A DNA stretch of 64,000 nucleotides from Oscheius dolichura (GCA_932521035.1 OW051494.1:3148001-3212000), one strand, 5' to 3'; shown: positions 10,799 through 20,227, counted from the first letter of the stretch. Program-made: numbers and translations. Notes: generated from the letters alone by a model not told the origin.

Positions 10799-12125
10799 TC
10801 AGTTTTCCATGTGCTTTTTCACCTCATCACTAAGTTTTATAAAATCTATCGAAAGAGTTTTAATTTTATCAAAAATCATTTGATCCAGTTGGCTATCCGA
10901 TCGAATGAAGGAGTCTTTATACCTGGAACATTTTCTCATTCAAAATTGCTTATATAACTACCGCCATTGTTCTCCAGCCGTCAACGGATCAGAACATTTC
11001 TTCAAATTGAAGGGGCCTTCGAGCAGAGGAGGATGCCACCTGGCAAATATCAGGCGATCCTTTCTTTTCAGCTGCCAGCCATGGAACATGAAATCCTTAT
11101 GGCTCCACATGGAATTGGTTAGCCAGCCGTCGCGCGACCAGGCGAGACGGCCCTTATCCAATATTTGTATCCGTGGCGGGGCGAACTTCTCCAGGTAGAG
11201 TTGCATACAGACTTCGTGTCTGGCCAGGTCGCGGTACCCCCTAGAAAAGAAGAGATCGTCACAGCCACTGGGGGACAGGAAACCTGGAGATGTTCCACAA
11301 ATGTGAGCAAAGATTATGATGATCGGCATCTCCCGGGACGACGAGATCGGCCAGTACACTCTAGAAGGAATAATTCATTTTCGAGGTCGGATGGCTAAAA
11401 GCTCACGTGGATGGCCCCATTGTCTGTCCCATGGAAGCTGTTCGGCGTCTTATATTCGTAGTCGGCCCATGAGAGGAGGAATTTACGGGAGAAGGGGTCA
11501 TTCCTGAGGGAGGAGGAGGATGGAGAGGAGAACGGGGACAACTGACCTGGCCAAGTAGGTGCCGGCCATAATCTCGTGGTTCATAATACGTTTGTAGAAG
11601 ACGAGACTGTACTTGGCACTGGGCAGGTACTTCTCGAGCAGGTGATTCGGGTTGACGACGCCGATGTCTCCGTCGAGGAAGAGGAACCACGAGTGGCTGG
11701 ACTCGACCATGAAATGAGACACGACGCAGTGCCGCTTGAACATGAACTGGAAGGGGCCGGTGGTCAGCGGAGAGGGGGCACCCCGACTCACATCCTTATG
11801 GGGGCACTTCCCGCCGTAGTGGGGGTCCTTGGTTATGTCGAGGATATAGAGGGGGTAGGACTGGAGCCGGGCATAGCACTCGAGAGTGGCCCTGGCCAGG
11901 AGGTACTCCGACCGATGGCCGGCGCCCTCCACCACCACCACAATAGCTATATCCTGGCTGGTATCTGAAATCTCTTTTTGGGGGATTCTTCGGGAAGTCG
12001 GCCCCTAACAAACCTTGTTTCTGGATGGGTGGCTTATTGTAGGTATAAATTATAGGGATATTCAAATTGTAGAATAAGAGAAGGGCGAGGGTGGATATGG
12101 TCAGATAACAGACGACTTTCCACAT
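10799..12125 (-). CDS. Nematode DUF273 glycosyltransferase-like type II membrane protein
   Basis: The most 3' of three candidate first exons (12014-12125) encodes [20 protein letters not shown], a signal-anchor helix. The common body starts about 11969: [34 protein letters not shown], then [13 protein letters not shown], a DxD-type site in [56 protein letters not shown], and a C-terminal part with [19 protein letters not shown]. This is the DUF273 family of nematode Golgi-type glycosyltransferases. The DGD within [11 protein letters not shown] is the likely metal/nucleotide-sugar site. The last exon ends [10 protein letters not shown]. Introns are 40-60 bp. Substrate is unknown. The stop is at 10799-10801. 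Confidence 0.82.
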
Positions 12126-12224
12126 TGATATTGGGGAAGTGGCCGGCTCTTACTCATCCCCGCCTTTGATCTCCCCCTGTCCCCTGTCCCCCTTATAGAC
12201 AATGCCCCCTGTCTCCAAACAAAC

Positions 12225-12381
12225 CTTGTCTCTGGATACTGTAGCCATAATAAAAGGTAGAATTATCAGGTCTATTTATAATTATATAGGGAGAGGAGGG
12301 GACGGGCCGATAGAGGTGGCCATTGTAGAATAAGAGAAGAGTCACGGTAGATACGGTAAGAGACGAGAAGGCCTTCCACAT
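12225..12381 (-). CDS. Alternative first exon (signal anchor) of the DUF273 gene
   Basis: An orphan exon upstream of the DUF273 gene encodes MWKAFSSLTVSTVTLLLFYN and ends ...YSIQRQ with a GTTTGT donor, in the same splice phase (one base, G) as the main first exon, whose end reads PIQKQ|GTTTGT. It is clearly a duplicate of the main first exon. It could splice to the common acceptor at about 11969, making an isoform with a different stem, or be a dead duplicate. Nothing downstream of it continues in frame. Confidence 0.55.
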
Positions 12382-12527
12382 AGGCAACTGAGCCAGGGAG
12401 GAGGAGGTGGACAGGCGGATAATCCGGGAACTATTTTTAGTCGGGCCCGTTTCGTTATTATCCGTCTGTCCCTGATGCCAAAGATTCGGGGTTTTGCACC
12501 CAAATCAGTCGCGGCCCCCGCGCTCCT

Positions 12528-12625
12528 GCACCCGTACAATCTCGGCAGCTGTTTCCGCTTTATTCAAACGTCCACAAAGTTGTCGCGCCTTCATATTTTT
12601 ACTCCTGCCGAGATTTTATGGGTGC
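12528..12625. repeat. GCACCCGTA inverted-repeat element, copy 1
   Basis: The left end is GCACCCGTACAATCTCGGCA and the right end is its near-perfect reverse complement (TGCCGAGATTTTATGGGTGC), about 98 bp overall, so the transcript or single strand folds into a hairpin. The same termini occur at 13040-13112 and 62158-62227. No coding capacity: a miniature inverted-repeat element. It lies between two candidate first exons of the DUF273 gene. Confidence 0.75.
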
Positions 12626-12736
12626 AGGTGCCGAAATCTGCCTCCTGGAGGTTATCGCTGACTTCTCTTATCAGCCACGGATAAGGGAACAGTCAATTTG
12701 TATGAGCAGGAAGGAATAGAAAGAAGGAGGCCCTAC

Positions 12737-12893
12737 CATTGCCGCGGTGTATAGTCACTGGTCTGATGATTTCTTTCGAATAGAAATTCTGCCATTGTAT
12801 GAAGAATAGGCCGCTGTTCTGCTCCTCCAAGGTGACTAGGAGAAGGACGAGAACGGCAGCGATGAAGAGAGCCCGCCGCCATCTCCACCTCAT
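12737..12893 (-). CDS. Second alternative first exon (signal anchor) near the DUF273 gene
   Basis: ATG at 12893 opens MRWRWRRALFIAAVLVLLLV, a strong type II signal anchor after a basic cap, followed by a short stem ending RPVTIHRGN and a GTAGGG donor. The splice phase (one base, G) is the same as the other two first exons, so it could join the common DUF273 body at about 11969. The sequence is not similar to the other two anchors apart from hydrophobicity. It could instead be the start of a lost gene. Confidence 0.45.
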
Positions 12894-13039
12894 GTCATCT
12901 GTGTGTGGTTGCCAGCTACTGAATCATTCAAACGGGCCCCGAGACAATATAGAAGAGCAGATGAGACTTCCAGACACCGTCAAAATATAAACAACAGCGT
13001 TGTGTATGAGCAATATTCATTTAATAAGTGACATTTCCT

Positions 13040-13112
13040 GCACCCGTACAATCTCGGCAGGAGCGCGGCTTGGAGAATAAAGAGAAATCAGCTCTCGAGA
13101 TTGTATGGGTGC
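13040..13112. repeat. GCACCCGTA inverted-repeat element, copy 2
   Basis: Termini GCACCCGTACAATCTCGGCA and CTCGAGATTGTATGGGTGC, 73 bp. The sequence just inside the left end (GGAGCGCGG) is the reverse complement of what lies just outside the left end of copy 1 (CCGCGCTCC), which hints at nested or rearranged insertion. Confidence 0.75.
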
Positions 13113-13224
13113 TGACGACGGACGCCTTCAAAAGACCCCGGGGAAAAGATAATACCAGGAAAGGGTGGATAAGTGAAATAGAATACATGACTAGAGCTTT
13201 GTGTACTCGAAAAAAAAGAGAGAT

Positions 13225-15726
13225 TCAAATGGCCAGGTCCTTGCCGGCGATATTCTTGACCACGTAGTCGGTGAAGGTTCGAAGGAACTTCGGATACTCC
13301 TTCTTATACACGTGACGGAGAGCAGCCGTCGGCACCCAGCCACCCGGATGAACTGGAACACTCCGTCTTCTAATAGAATACCGTAATCCCTACCTTGAGA
13401 GACATAGATAATATCACAGCGGACATCGGCCCTCGTCAGCTGATCCAGCGGCTTCTTATTCAGAAGCACCGTCTCGCAGATCATACTGACCGTCAGCCCG
13501 ACGCGGACACTCGAACTGGAGCCGAGCTGAAGGAGGAGGATGAAGGGATAGAGGGGGAGGACGCGTACCGGGATGTCGTCTCTCTTGATGTCCTTGTTAC
13601 AGACGATGTACAGATCGTGGGCATGGGGCCGTTTCATCTCCTCCACCCGGCGGATGTGCGAGACGAAGAGAGACTCCCTCGGAGCGGCCGGCCACACCTG
13701 GAAGACACCGTATACCATAGGAGGCCGACACGTACCGTCTTGTGTTTCTGGTGGAGGACAACAGCATCCGGGCTGATCTGCTCCACCACAGACATGTCAT
13801 TCAGCGTGTGGTCCCATTCCTTCTTGTATTTGGCATCGAAGAAGTAGTGCATGAATTCGAGGGCCGAGACACCCTGAAGGGACGATTGTGGAGGGCACGA
13901 TAGAGTCGGCTACCTGTACTTGGTGAACGGCTTTGAGCGGATCGACGGGCAGGCCGCCTTCGTCCTGGATCTCCCGGGTGTACATGCGCATAGCGCCATC
14001 CTCTGCGAACAGTGACCAGATGTTATCCTCCACCCCGGCTAGAGCATATCTAGAAATATCAAAAATAAACAAAAAGGGAGGAGGTGACTCACTTGAGCTG
14101 TTCCCTGGCCAGCTGATCGATGACCTTCATCATCCCATGATGTTTAGGGACGAGGATGTGGTCGTAGTGGCCGAAGGGGAGATTCTAAAGGAGACTGGTG
14201 GCTGGCTATCCTCCCGTACTTACCCTAGAGACGAGGGCCATCTTCTCCTCCTCCTCCTTGTCTTCCTTCGCCTTTTCCGGTGTAGTCATGGCCGACGGCG
14301 GCAGGGAGGGCGGCGGTGAGACAGATCCACGTGCCTCCTCGGCTTGGTCCAGACTGCCCAGGCTAGAGTGTTCATCCGCGTCATGCCATACATCGCCGAA
14401 TTCGCTCGTCTAAAAGACGTGTTTTCCTAGAGAGATCACGTGCCGGCCAACCCACCACATCGACGGTCGACGCGTATCCTCCCTCCCGCACGGTGGCATG
14501 GTCCTCATCTTCCGTGACTGACATCGGTGTGGCCGGCGTTTCGGGATCAGGAATGACGGCCTGTACAAACAGTTTCTTCCTGCTTTAAATGGTCGCCTAC
14601 CTTGCCCGTTTTGATGAGTTCGATGATGTGGTTGATGTTGTTGAGCATGGCCAGGTGGGTGGCTTTGATCGAGAGGGTCGCCGTCTGATCCACCCCGTCC
14701 TGCAGTTCGATGATTCGGAGAAGCGACGCCATCTGGTCGCAGCACATCGTCCTGTACGCTTCTAGTTCCGCTAGTCGTGAGTCGAAGAGCCTGTTGTTCT
14801 TCTTAAAATACCCGGAATTTCTTCTAGAATAGACTAAAAGGCACCTCCAGTCGGTCGCTGAGGTAGACGGACGAGACGGACGTATTCCGGGAATGCGTCT
14901 TCGTGTGCGAGCCATAGTCCGAGTCGTTTTGGGACTTCTGGAGTTGGGTAAAATCTTTGGTAACGAGCAGTTCGACTCAACTTTAGAAATGAGCCGACAG
15001 ATTTTTTAATTTTTGAGAGAAAATTAGAAAACGAGCCGGTCAAATCGAAACCCATTGCAAATGGTTGGGGCTTTAGCCATTTTCGGATAATTCAAACTGG
15101 ACAGAAGTTGGGAAACTTTAACTAGTTTCAAGATAAACAGCTTCTAACTCATTTCTCTATTTCTTGGCTATTCATAACAAGCAAAAGGAGGAAAAGGCTC
15201 GGAAATTTGGAGGACGGCCGCCTCGCATTGAACTATAGAACCAGTGGCCACCTTTTTGGTTTATAATAGCGAGACATCAGAGTTTTGATCGGAGAAGACG
15301 CAAAAAAATCGAAAAAATGTCTAGCCTACCCCTTCGCTGAGGATATGCCTGATCCATGCCTCCTTGGCGCAGACGTTCTCCGCTCTGAGGTACCAGACGA
15401 CGTCTGGGCTGACGGAGACAGTGAAGTCGCACTCGTTGAACTCGTGTGGCTGAATAGATAAGATGATAGACCGGGAAAATAGGGAGTTCTTACCGTGGCG
15501 ACGACACTCCTGAGGGAGAGACTGCCCCGGCAGCCGAAGCTCTTCTCCTGCTTGGACTTATAGTATTGGAGAGTGCCGGCGGCTATCTCGAAGTATCTCT
15601 CCTGCCAGCCGTTGACATAATTTGTCCATTTCTTGAGGACACCAGAATGGAGAGGAGGAGACTCACTGGAAAAGGAGAGGATAGACTGGAGGAGAGTGAG
15701 AGGAGTAGTTACCTTCCGGCACCCAT
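13225..15726 (-). CDS. CERT1: Ceramide transfer protein CERT (PH + START)
   Basis: ATG at 15726 gives [20 protein letters not shown]. Domain order matches CERT: a PH domain ([58 protein letters not shown]) that binds PI4P on the Golgi; a middle helical region ([20 protein letters not shown], then [20 protein letters not shown]); a FFAT-like motif VWHDADE (D-A-x-E core, acidic flank) for VAP binding at the ER; and a START domain ([91 protein letters not shown]) ending [14 protein letters not shown] moves ceramide from ER to Golgi for sphingomyelin synthesis. Introns are short except one of about 370 bp after the PH domain (about 14960-15330). Confidence 0.9.
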
Positions 15727-16181
15727 GGCTTGGCTCGAGGGGAAAACGGTTAGAAGGGCATCTGTGCCCCGTTCGATCGGGGGGTGAACTGGCAGAACAA
15801 ACTAAGAACTGGTTCCGGCGGAAAAAGAGTGTAGGGGCGCGGTGGGTATACCTAAACAAGCAGAACTCAGCCGGCACCCGACGGGTACAGAGAGAACAAG
15901 AGCAATATCACTGATCCCCGACAAGAGGATGGAGCATTCCCCCTTTTGGGCATGATTAGAACAGTGGAACGGGAAGGAAGAGAGGCTTTGGGTAGAAAAG
16001 AAGATAAAGAGCAAAGCGAAATGATGAAAGCGAAGAGGAAAGAAAAGACGAGAAAATGACGAGTCGGGCCAGTAAAAATCATATGTTCGTATGGTGTGAC
16101 TCACGGAGGGGGACGCGTCTCCCGCCACGACAACCCTTCCAGGATACGGTAGTTTCAGGGGCGGAGTTCGTGCGGCAGACG
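15727..16181. other. Intergenic, divergent promoter region of CERT and NDK
   Basis: 455 bp between two divergent starts. I see no gene. It contains an acceptor-like TAGTTTCAG|GGG at about 16149-16161 that probably receives the spliced leader of the NDK transcript. Confidence 0.45.
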
Positions 16182-16979
16182 ATGCAACTGGCACTACTCC
16201 TCGCCTCGGTCTCCGTGGTAACCACAAGCGACTTCTGCTTCGAATCGACGTGTAAAATGGCCGCCAACAATGAGAGAACCTTCATCGCTGTCAAGCCCGA
16301 TGGTGTTCAGAGGTGAGACTCTTATTTTAATCACAGGGAATCGTAGTTTGGCAGCCATTTTTTAGGATTCATTGAAACTTGGCCTTGGCTCGATCAAAAA
16401 GGAGTATTTCTCCCTTTTGGGTCACCTGACCCGGGGAGACAGGTATCCTCCCGGGTTCAGAGCCAATTTGAAACAAAACTTTTAATATTAAACCAAAAAA
16501 TAGAATACATTTGAATGTTTCAGAGGACTCGTCGGAGAGATCATCAAGCGCTTCGAACAGCGCGGCTACAAGCTCGTTGCCCTCAAGCAGATGACCGCCT
16601 CCAAGTCTCACCTCGAGGTTTGTCTGCCCTCCTCCCGGCCATTTTAAATCCCCCCTCCTTCCAGGTCCACTACCAAGACCTGAAGGACAAGCCCTTCTTC
16701 CCGGCCCTCATCGACTACATGGGCTCCGGCCCCGTGGTCGCCATGGTCTGGCAGGGACTCGATGTCGTCAAGCAGGGACGCGTCCTGCTCGGAGCCACCA
16801 ATCCCCTGGCTTCGGCTCCCGGCACCATCCGCGGAGACTTCGCCATCCAGACCGGGCGCAACATCTGCCACGGTTCGGATGCCGTCGACTCGGCCAACCG
16901 CGAGATTGCTCACTGGTTCAAGCCCGAGGAGATCAACGACTACAACTCCGTCCAGATTAACAACTGGGTCTACGAGTAG
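16182..16979 (+). CDS. NDK: Nucleoside diphosphate kinase, possibly with N-terminal leader
   Basis: The kinase body starts [20 protein letters not shown] at ATG 16257 and runs through [20 protein letters not shown], the active-site region NICHGSD (catalytic His), and [20 protein letters not shown] to the stop, the full ~150-residue group I NDK length. The enzyme transfers phosphate from ATP to NDPs. An in-frame ATG at 16182 would prepend [19 protein letters not shown], which looks like a cleavable signal peptide, and lies downstream of the apparent trans-splice acceptor at about 16157, so the leader is in the predicted mRNA. The ATG at 16257 has the better context (AAAATGG). Both forms may be made, or the first ATG may be ignored. 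AATAAA follows at about 17021. Two introns. Confidence 0.92.
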
Positions 16980-17153
16980 ATCTCTTCTGCCCTTTTCCCG
17001 TTGTTGATGTCGTTGAGAGGAAAATAAACTATTGGAGTTGAGCTGTTCTTGCCTCTTTTTATGGTAATCGGCTGATCGGATTAGGGAAAAAGGTAGGATT
17101 AGACGGATTTCTGACGCGAGCGGAGGAGGAGATCGGTATGGCGTTGGCGTCAT

Positions 17154-17293
17154 TCACGTTCAATATCGAGGGGCATATTGAGGGCGGCGGTGGCAGACTT
17201 CTGGAAAGGTCGAGGTGGCGCACAGGCGTTACTCACCATGAGCTTAGGTGTAGTAGATAGTATCTTCCACAATGGATGAGTGGACTGCAACAT
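17154..17293 (-). CDS. Putative 35-residue protein downstream of esterase 1
   Basis: The acceptor TTTTTTGTTCGTAG at about 17310 precedes a short leader and ATG 17293. Two exons separated by a 36-bp GTGAGT..TTCCAG intron encode MLQSTHPLWKILSTTPKLM and then KSATAALNMPLDIERE, stop. The length is very small and I recognise no family. The upstream acceptor and the close position behind the original 3' end of esterase 1 would fit a downstream operon gene. It could also be the 3' end of a longer gene lost upstream. The Polinton-derived element now separates it from esterase 1. Confidence 0.35.
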
Positions 17294-17385
17294 CTGGAGA
17301 TGTTCTTCCTACGAACAAAAAAGATCAATTACAGTTTATTTAAATATATCACAGTATAATTGGAAAAGTGTAGCTGGCTCTTGTT

Positions 17386-17391
17386 TACGCC
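17386..17391. repeat. Target-site duplication TACGCC (left)
   Basis: TACGCC directly flanks the left end of the 17392-20443 element and is repeated exactly at 20444-20449. A 6-bp duplication is characteristic of Polinton/Maverick insertion. Confidence 0.8.
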
Positions 17392-17445
17392 AGTAGTATA
17401 TAAAAGGTTGACGCGAGATGGTCATTTTGCCCAAATGACGTTTTT

Positions 17446-18294
17446 TTACACTTTTTGACCATTATAATGATTATTATACCCCCAGAGTAAATCATCGAGG
17501 ATGTGATTCCATTTATGATTTCCTTGATGAATAAACATTTTCCACATCTTTTCTTTCAAGGTTCTATTAAACCTTTCGATAATAGAAGCTTTCTTATCTG
17601 AATAAGTTGAGAAGTGATTAATTTCTAATTTTTTGAAAAGTTTATTCATTACTTTATTATAATACTCCTTACCATTGTCAGTTTGCATCTTTTTAGGAAG
17701 TCTTTCACTTTTTGTAAAGATAGATTCCAAAGCATCTGCAGTTTCTTTACCACTTTTACTCTTAAGAGGTACTACCCATGCAAACTTACTAAAACAATCT
17801 ATAATTGTTAAAAGATATCTATATCCTTTATTTTCTTCTTCGTAGGGAATCATTTCTACGAGATCTGATTGCCATTGATCATCTATTCCACTGACGTAAA
17901 CCTTGAAAGAAAAGATGTGGAAAATGTAAACTCTTTGACTCTTGAAGTTCTTACGAGCTGGCTTGTGTAGAGTGTAAACATCTTGTTCATTCAGAAATTC
18001 TTTGACTTCCTTGATTGGTAACTTTGTTTTTCGTTGCAATTCATTGACTCCACAAAATCCTGATTCAGGAGAGTAATAGGTTTTTTCTAAGAGATCTTTA
18101 ACTACCTCTGAGTCTTGTAGATCCTTCATCGATCCACCACTTTTCACTTCTTTAGAAATTATTTTACACTTTGTTGTATTACAAACTTCACACTTTCCCT
18201 TTATCATTGATCTGTTGTTCTTTGTTAACACGTGTGAAACATCAAGAGTATTCGTCTGTATCTTACACTTGAAACAATATACTTGATTAGACAT
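17446..18294 (-). CDS. Polinton-type integrase, C-terminally truncated
   Basis: The protein begins MSNQVYCFKCKIQTNT, with a second CxxC (CEVC) making the zinc ribbon (DUF5679-like) common before Polinton integrases. The retroviral-type catalytic core has QSDLVEM (first Asp), YLLTIIDCFSKFAWVVPLKS, MQTDNGKEYY (second Asp) and KKASIIERFNRTLKEKMW (catalytic Glu). It ends WGYNNHYNGQKV, where full-length relatives continue with a linker and chromodomain. The last codons and the stop lie inside the terminal inverted repeat, so the C-terminal part was removed by the deletion that shortened the element. A 30-bp in-frame segment at about 17902-17931 (GTTTAC..TTTCAAG) may be an intron. Whether the truncated enzyme is active is unknown. 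Confidence 0.85.
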   Translation of the reverse strand: MSNQVYCFKCKIQTNTLDVSHVLTKNNRSMIKGKCEVCNTTKCKIISKEVKSGGSMKDLQDSEVVKDLLEKTYYSPESGFCGVNELQRKTKLPIKEVKEFLNEQDVYTLHKPARKNFKSQRVYIFHIFSFKVYVSGIDDQWQSDLVEMIPYEEENKGYRYLLTIIDCFSKFAWVVPLKSKSGKETADALESIFTKSERLPKKMQTDNGKEYYNKVMNKLFKKLEINHFSTYSDKKASIIERFNRTLKEKMWKMFIHQGNHKWNHILDDLLWGYNNHYNGQKV

Positions 18295-18411
18295 TTATTT
18301 ATTATAATGAGAAAAGATAGAAGAAATAAACATTATTAGTAAGAAATCATTATTGCAAGCACATTGATAGTACAGAGTCGAAGACTCCTAGATCCTTCAG
18401 ATCGAATGGAT

Positions 18412-18530
18412 ACCAGTATGGCTATATTTTATAAATACCGGTAAAGCTATATTTTATAAATACCGGTGAAGCTATAGTTTATAAATACTGGTAAAGCTAT
18501 ATTTTATAAATACTAGCACAATGCAACAAA
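18412..18530. repeat. Tandem ~30-bp repeats in the Polinton derivative
   Basis: About four direct units of the form GCTATATTTTATAAATACCG with small changes (GGTAAA, GGTGAA and CTGGTAAA junctions). They are AT-rich and non-coding. Subterminal tandem repeats of this kind are seen in Polintons and could be protein-binding or replication sites; that is inference. Confidence 0.7.
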
Positions 18531-19108
18531 TGTTTTACTAATAATAATTATTTTGTCTTACTCAGAATGAGTGAGAATAGTAAAAATTGAACAAATTTGA
18601 AAAGTGTAGCCGCGGCGGTCGCATGCGGCTCAAAAGGTCCCGAAGTGAAAAATGTACTGTAACCCTATTTTTCGGAAAAGGACTATACCTCTTTGCCAGC
18701 ACCTTCGAGAAGGTTTAGAGTGTGACCACTCTTTCTTTCTCCTTCTCTTCTTTCCTTTGGTGTGACGCCTTTGCCATGGCAATTTTTCTTTCTCTTTGTG
18801 TGACCTTCTTTTCCAATCCTCACTGTGACTGAGCACAATCACACATTTGCCCCAGTTGAGTAGCGTTCCTCTGTAGTTCGCGTTGTGCATGATTTCCGAT
18901 CCATGATTCTATGTTATTTTCTCCTACAACTTATTCCTACTCACTCTCTCTCTATCGATTGTCGCATTTATAAGAGAGGACGCCAGTTTGTATGTCGTCT
19001 ATATATACAGCACCAATTATTCTTTCCTCTCAATGTTGCTTTCAAAATTTTTGACTTTTAGATCGGGAGCTGTGGACGGTTACGCTATCGTCAACTTGAT
19101 CGTCAAGT
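18531..19108. other. Spacer inside the mobile element
   Basis: There is no convincing coding region; an 86-codon Lys/Arg-rich minus-strand frame at 18630-18890 lacks features of a protein. A TATA-like CTATATATACAG at about 18999-19010 lies some 100 bp upstream of the retropepsin-like gene and could be its promoter. Confidence 0.4.
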
Positions 19109-19808
19109 ATGGATAATCATAACCAGGTATGCACTGTCTTACTTACTTTTATCCGCTTATTTAATTAAATTTCAGAGCGAATCTTCTTCAAGCGGAGCAG
19201 ATAGCTCATTCGGCGTATTGGCCATGCCTTATGATGAGTTCGACATCATGCTCAAGGATATCAACGAAGAAGAGTTGGAAAAGGTGCGCTTTTTTAAATT
19301 TTTATTTCAAAGCCTTCAAAAAAGTTGTTATAGATCGGTGATGAGGAAGGTGTAAAGCACTTGAGCCCAGGGACATTCTCTGACCCCGCTTTTCCTGTGC
19401 AAGGAATCTTACATGGGCCGAACTCTAGGCTAATGGTCCCTTTGATCTTCCAACGGGCCCGAAAACCCGATTCGCCAATCATCAACGTCTGGTGTCTCAT
19501 TGACACGGCAAGTCCATTTACGTGTCTGACTGTCAAGACCCTGGAGTCTTTTGTAGGTGCTGGAAACGTCGTCGACGGGAAGTATTATGCTTTTACCATC
19601 CAGGTTTGTTTGCTGTACTTTTTATTTGAAAATAATATTGTATGAAATTCAGGACCAGTCGACTCGAATCGAATGTCAAGTCAGCAAAGTTGGCACCAAT
19701 TTTGAGCATGTCAATATTCTGGGAATTGATTCGCTGCGTATTTTGAATGTTTCCTTGACTATGAATTGGCGTGCGAACTCCTTCTCGCTTATAAATAAAA
19801 CAATATAA
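19109..19808 (+). CDS. Retropepsin-like aspartic protease gene carried in the element
   Basis: Four exons with clean short introns and phase-0 joints give about 185 residues. After an acidic head (MDNHNQSESSSSGADSS, FDIMLKDINEEELEK) comes a single retropepsin-like domain: VWCLIDTASPFTCLT, where D-T-A-S stands at the D-T-G/A-S active site, a flap-like loop, and EHVNILGIDSLRILN, the ILGxD hallmark near the C-terminus. AATAAA at 19793 overlaps the last codons. Introns and the lack of any reverse transcriptase or gag nearby show it is not a retroelement pol remnant in place; it looks like a captured or domesticated host-type gene. Retropepsins work as dimers, so this could be active if DTAS tolerates Ala. 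Polintons normally carry a cysteine protease, so this is unusual cargo, or a nested insertion. Confidence 0.65.
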
Positions 19809-19838
19809 GTAAAACAAAAAAAGGCAAAAAATTTTGAC

Positions 19839-19910
19839 GGCTCCCGGAGTCAAACCCACAAGCCTCAGCTTTCGGGGCATCCGACATACGACTGCGCCAT
19901 GGGAGACGCC
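19839..19910 (-). tRNA. tRNA-like sequence / tRNA pseudogene
   Basis: On the minus strand the segment contains TGGCGCAGTCG (matches the A box TRGYNNARNNG) and GGTTTGACTCC (one mismatch to the B box GGTTCGANTCC), with partial acceptor pairing (TCTCCC with GGGAG) and a T6 run (AATTTTTTGCC) about 15 bases after, a possible Pol III terminator. A hairpin loop GAAAGCT would put AAG at the anticodon, but U33 is missing and the stems are imperfect. I read it as a decayed tRNA or SINE head rather than a working tRNA. Confidence 0.35.
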
Positions 19911-19919
19911 TCTTGCCTC

Positions 19920-19943
19920 GGTAGATTTCCCCCCTATCTACCC
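19920..19943. repeat. Perfect 7-bp hairpin beside the tRNA-like sequence
   Basis: GGTAGAT, a 10-base pyrimidine loop, then ATCTACC. It lies 10 bases upstream of the tRNA-like segment on its strand. Function unknown. Confidence 0.5.
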
Positions 19944-20044
19944 AGCGCGGCCTAGCAGAGAGACACGCACAGACATAGAGCGCACGGCGTTCCCATTTCA
20001 CCTTGCAAAAACCATTAACATAGGTACAGTACTTTTTTCCAAAA

Positions 20045-20227
20045 TTACATTACTTTTGGTATATCTGAAGAATCTAAATTTACAATACCTACTTCTTTTT
20101 CTAAAATTTTAGGTGGTAAAGTATCTCGCATGAAAACACCACGGAAATTCTTGATCTTTAATACTTCTACGAAAGCAAGGATATCTAGATTTGTTAATGG
20201 CTTCAAATTTTTCTCTAGCTTCGCCAT
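20045..20227 (-). pseudogene. Truncated Polinton (adenovirus-like) cysteine protease
   Basis: Sixty codons from ATG 20227: MAKLEKNLKPLTNLDILAF, then KNFRGVFMRDTLP and GIVNLDSSDIPKV. FRGVFMRDxLP and GIVNLDxSxGPGTHW are the N-terminal marks of the Polinton PRO protein, an Ulp1/adenain-type protease. The frame stops just before the GTHW catalytic histidine, so only the head of the gene remains. It supports the Polinton origin of the element. Confidence 0.7.

Noticed and set aside
18412-18530. CRISPR-like array
   Set aside because: Direct repeats are contiguous without unique spacers, and the genome is eukaryotic.
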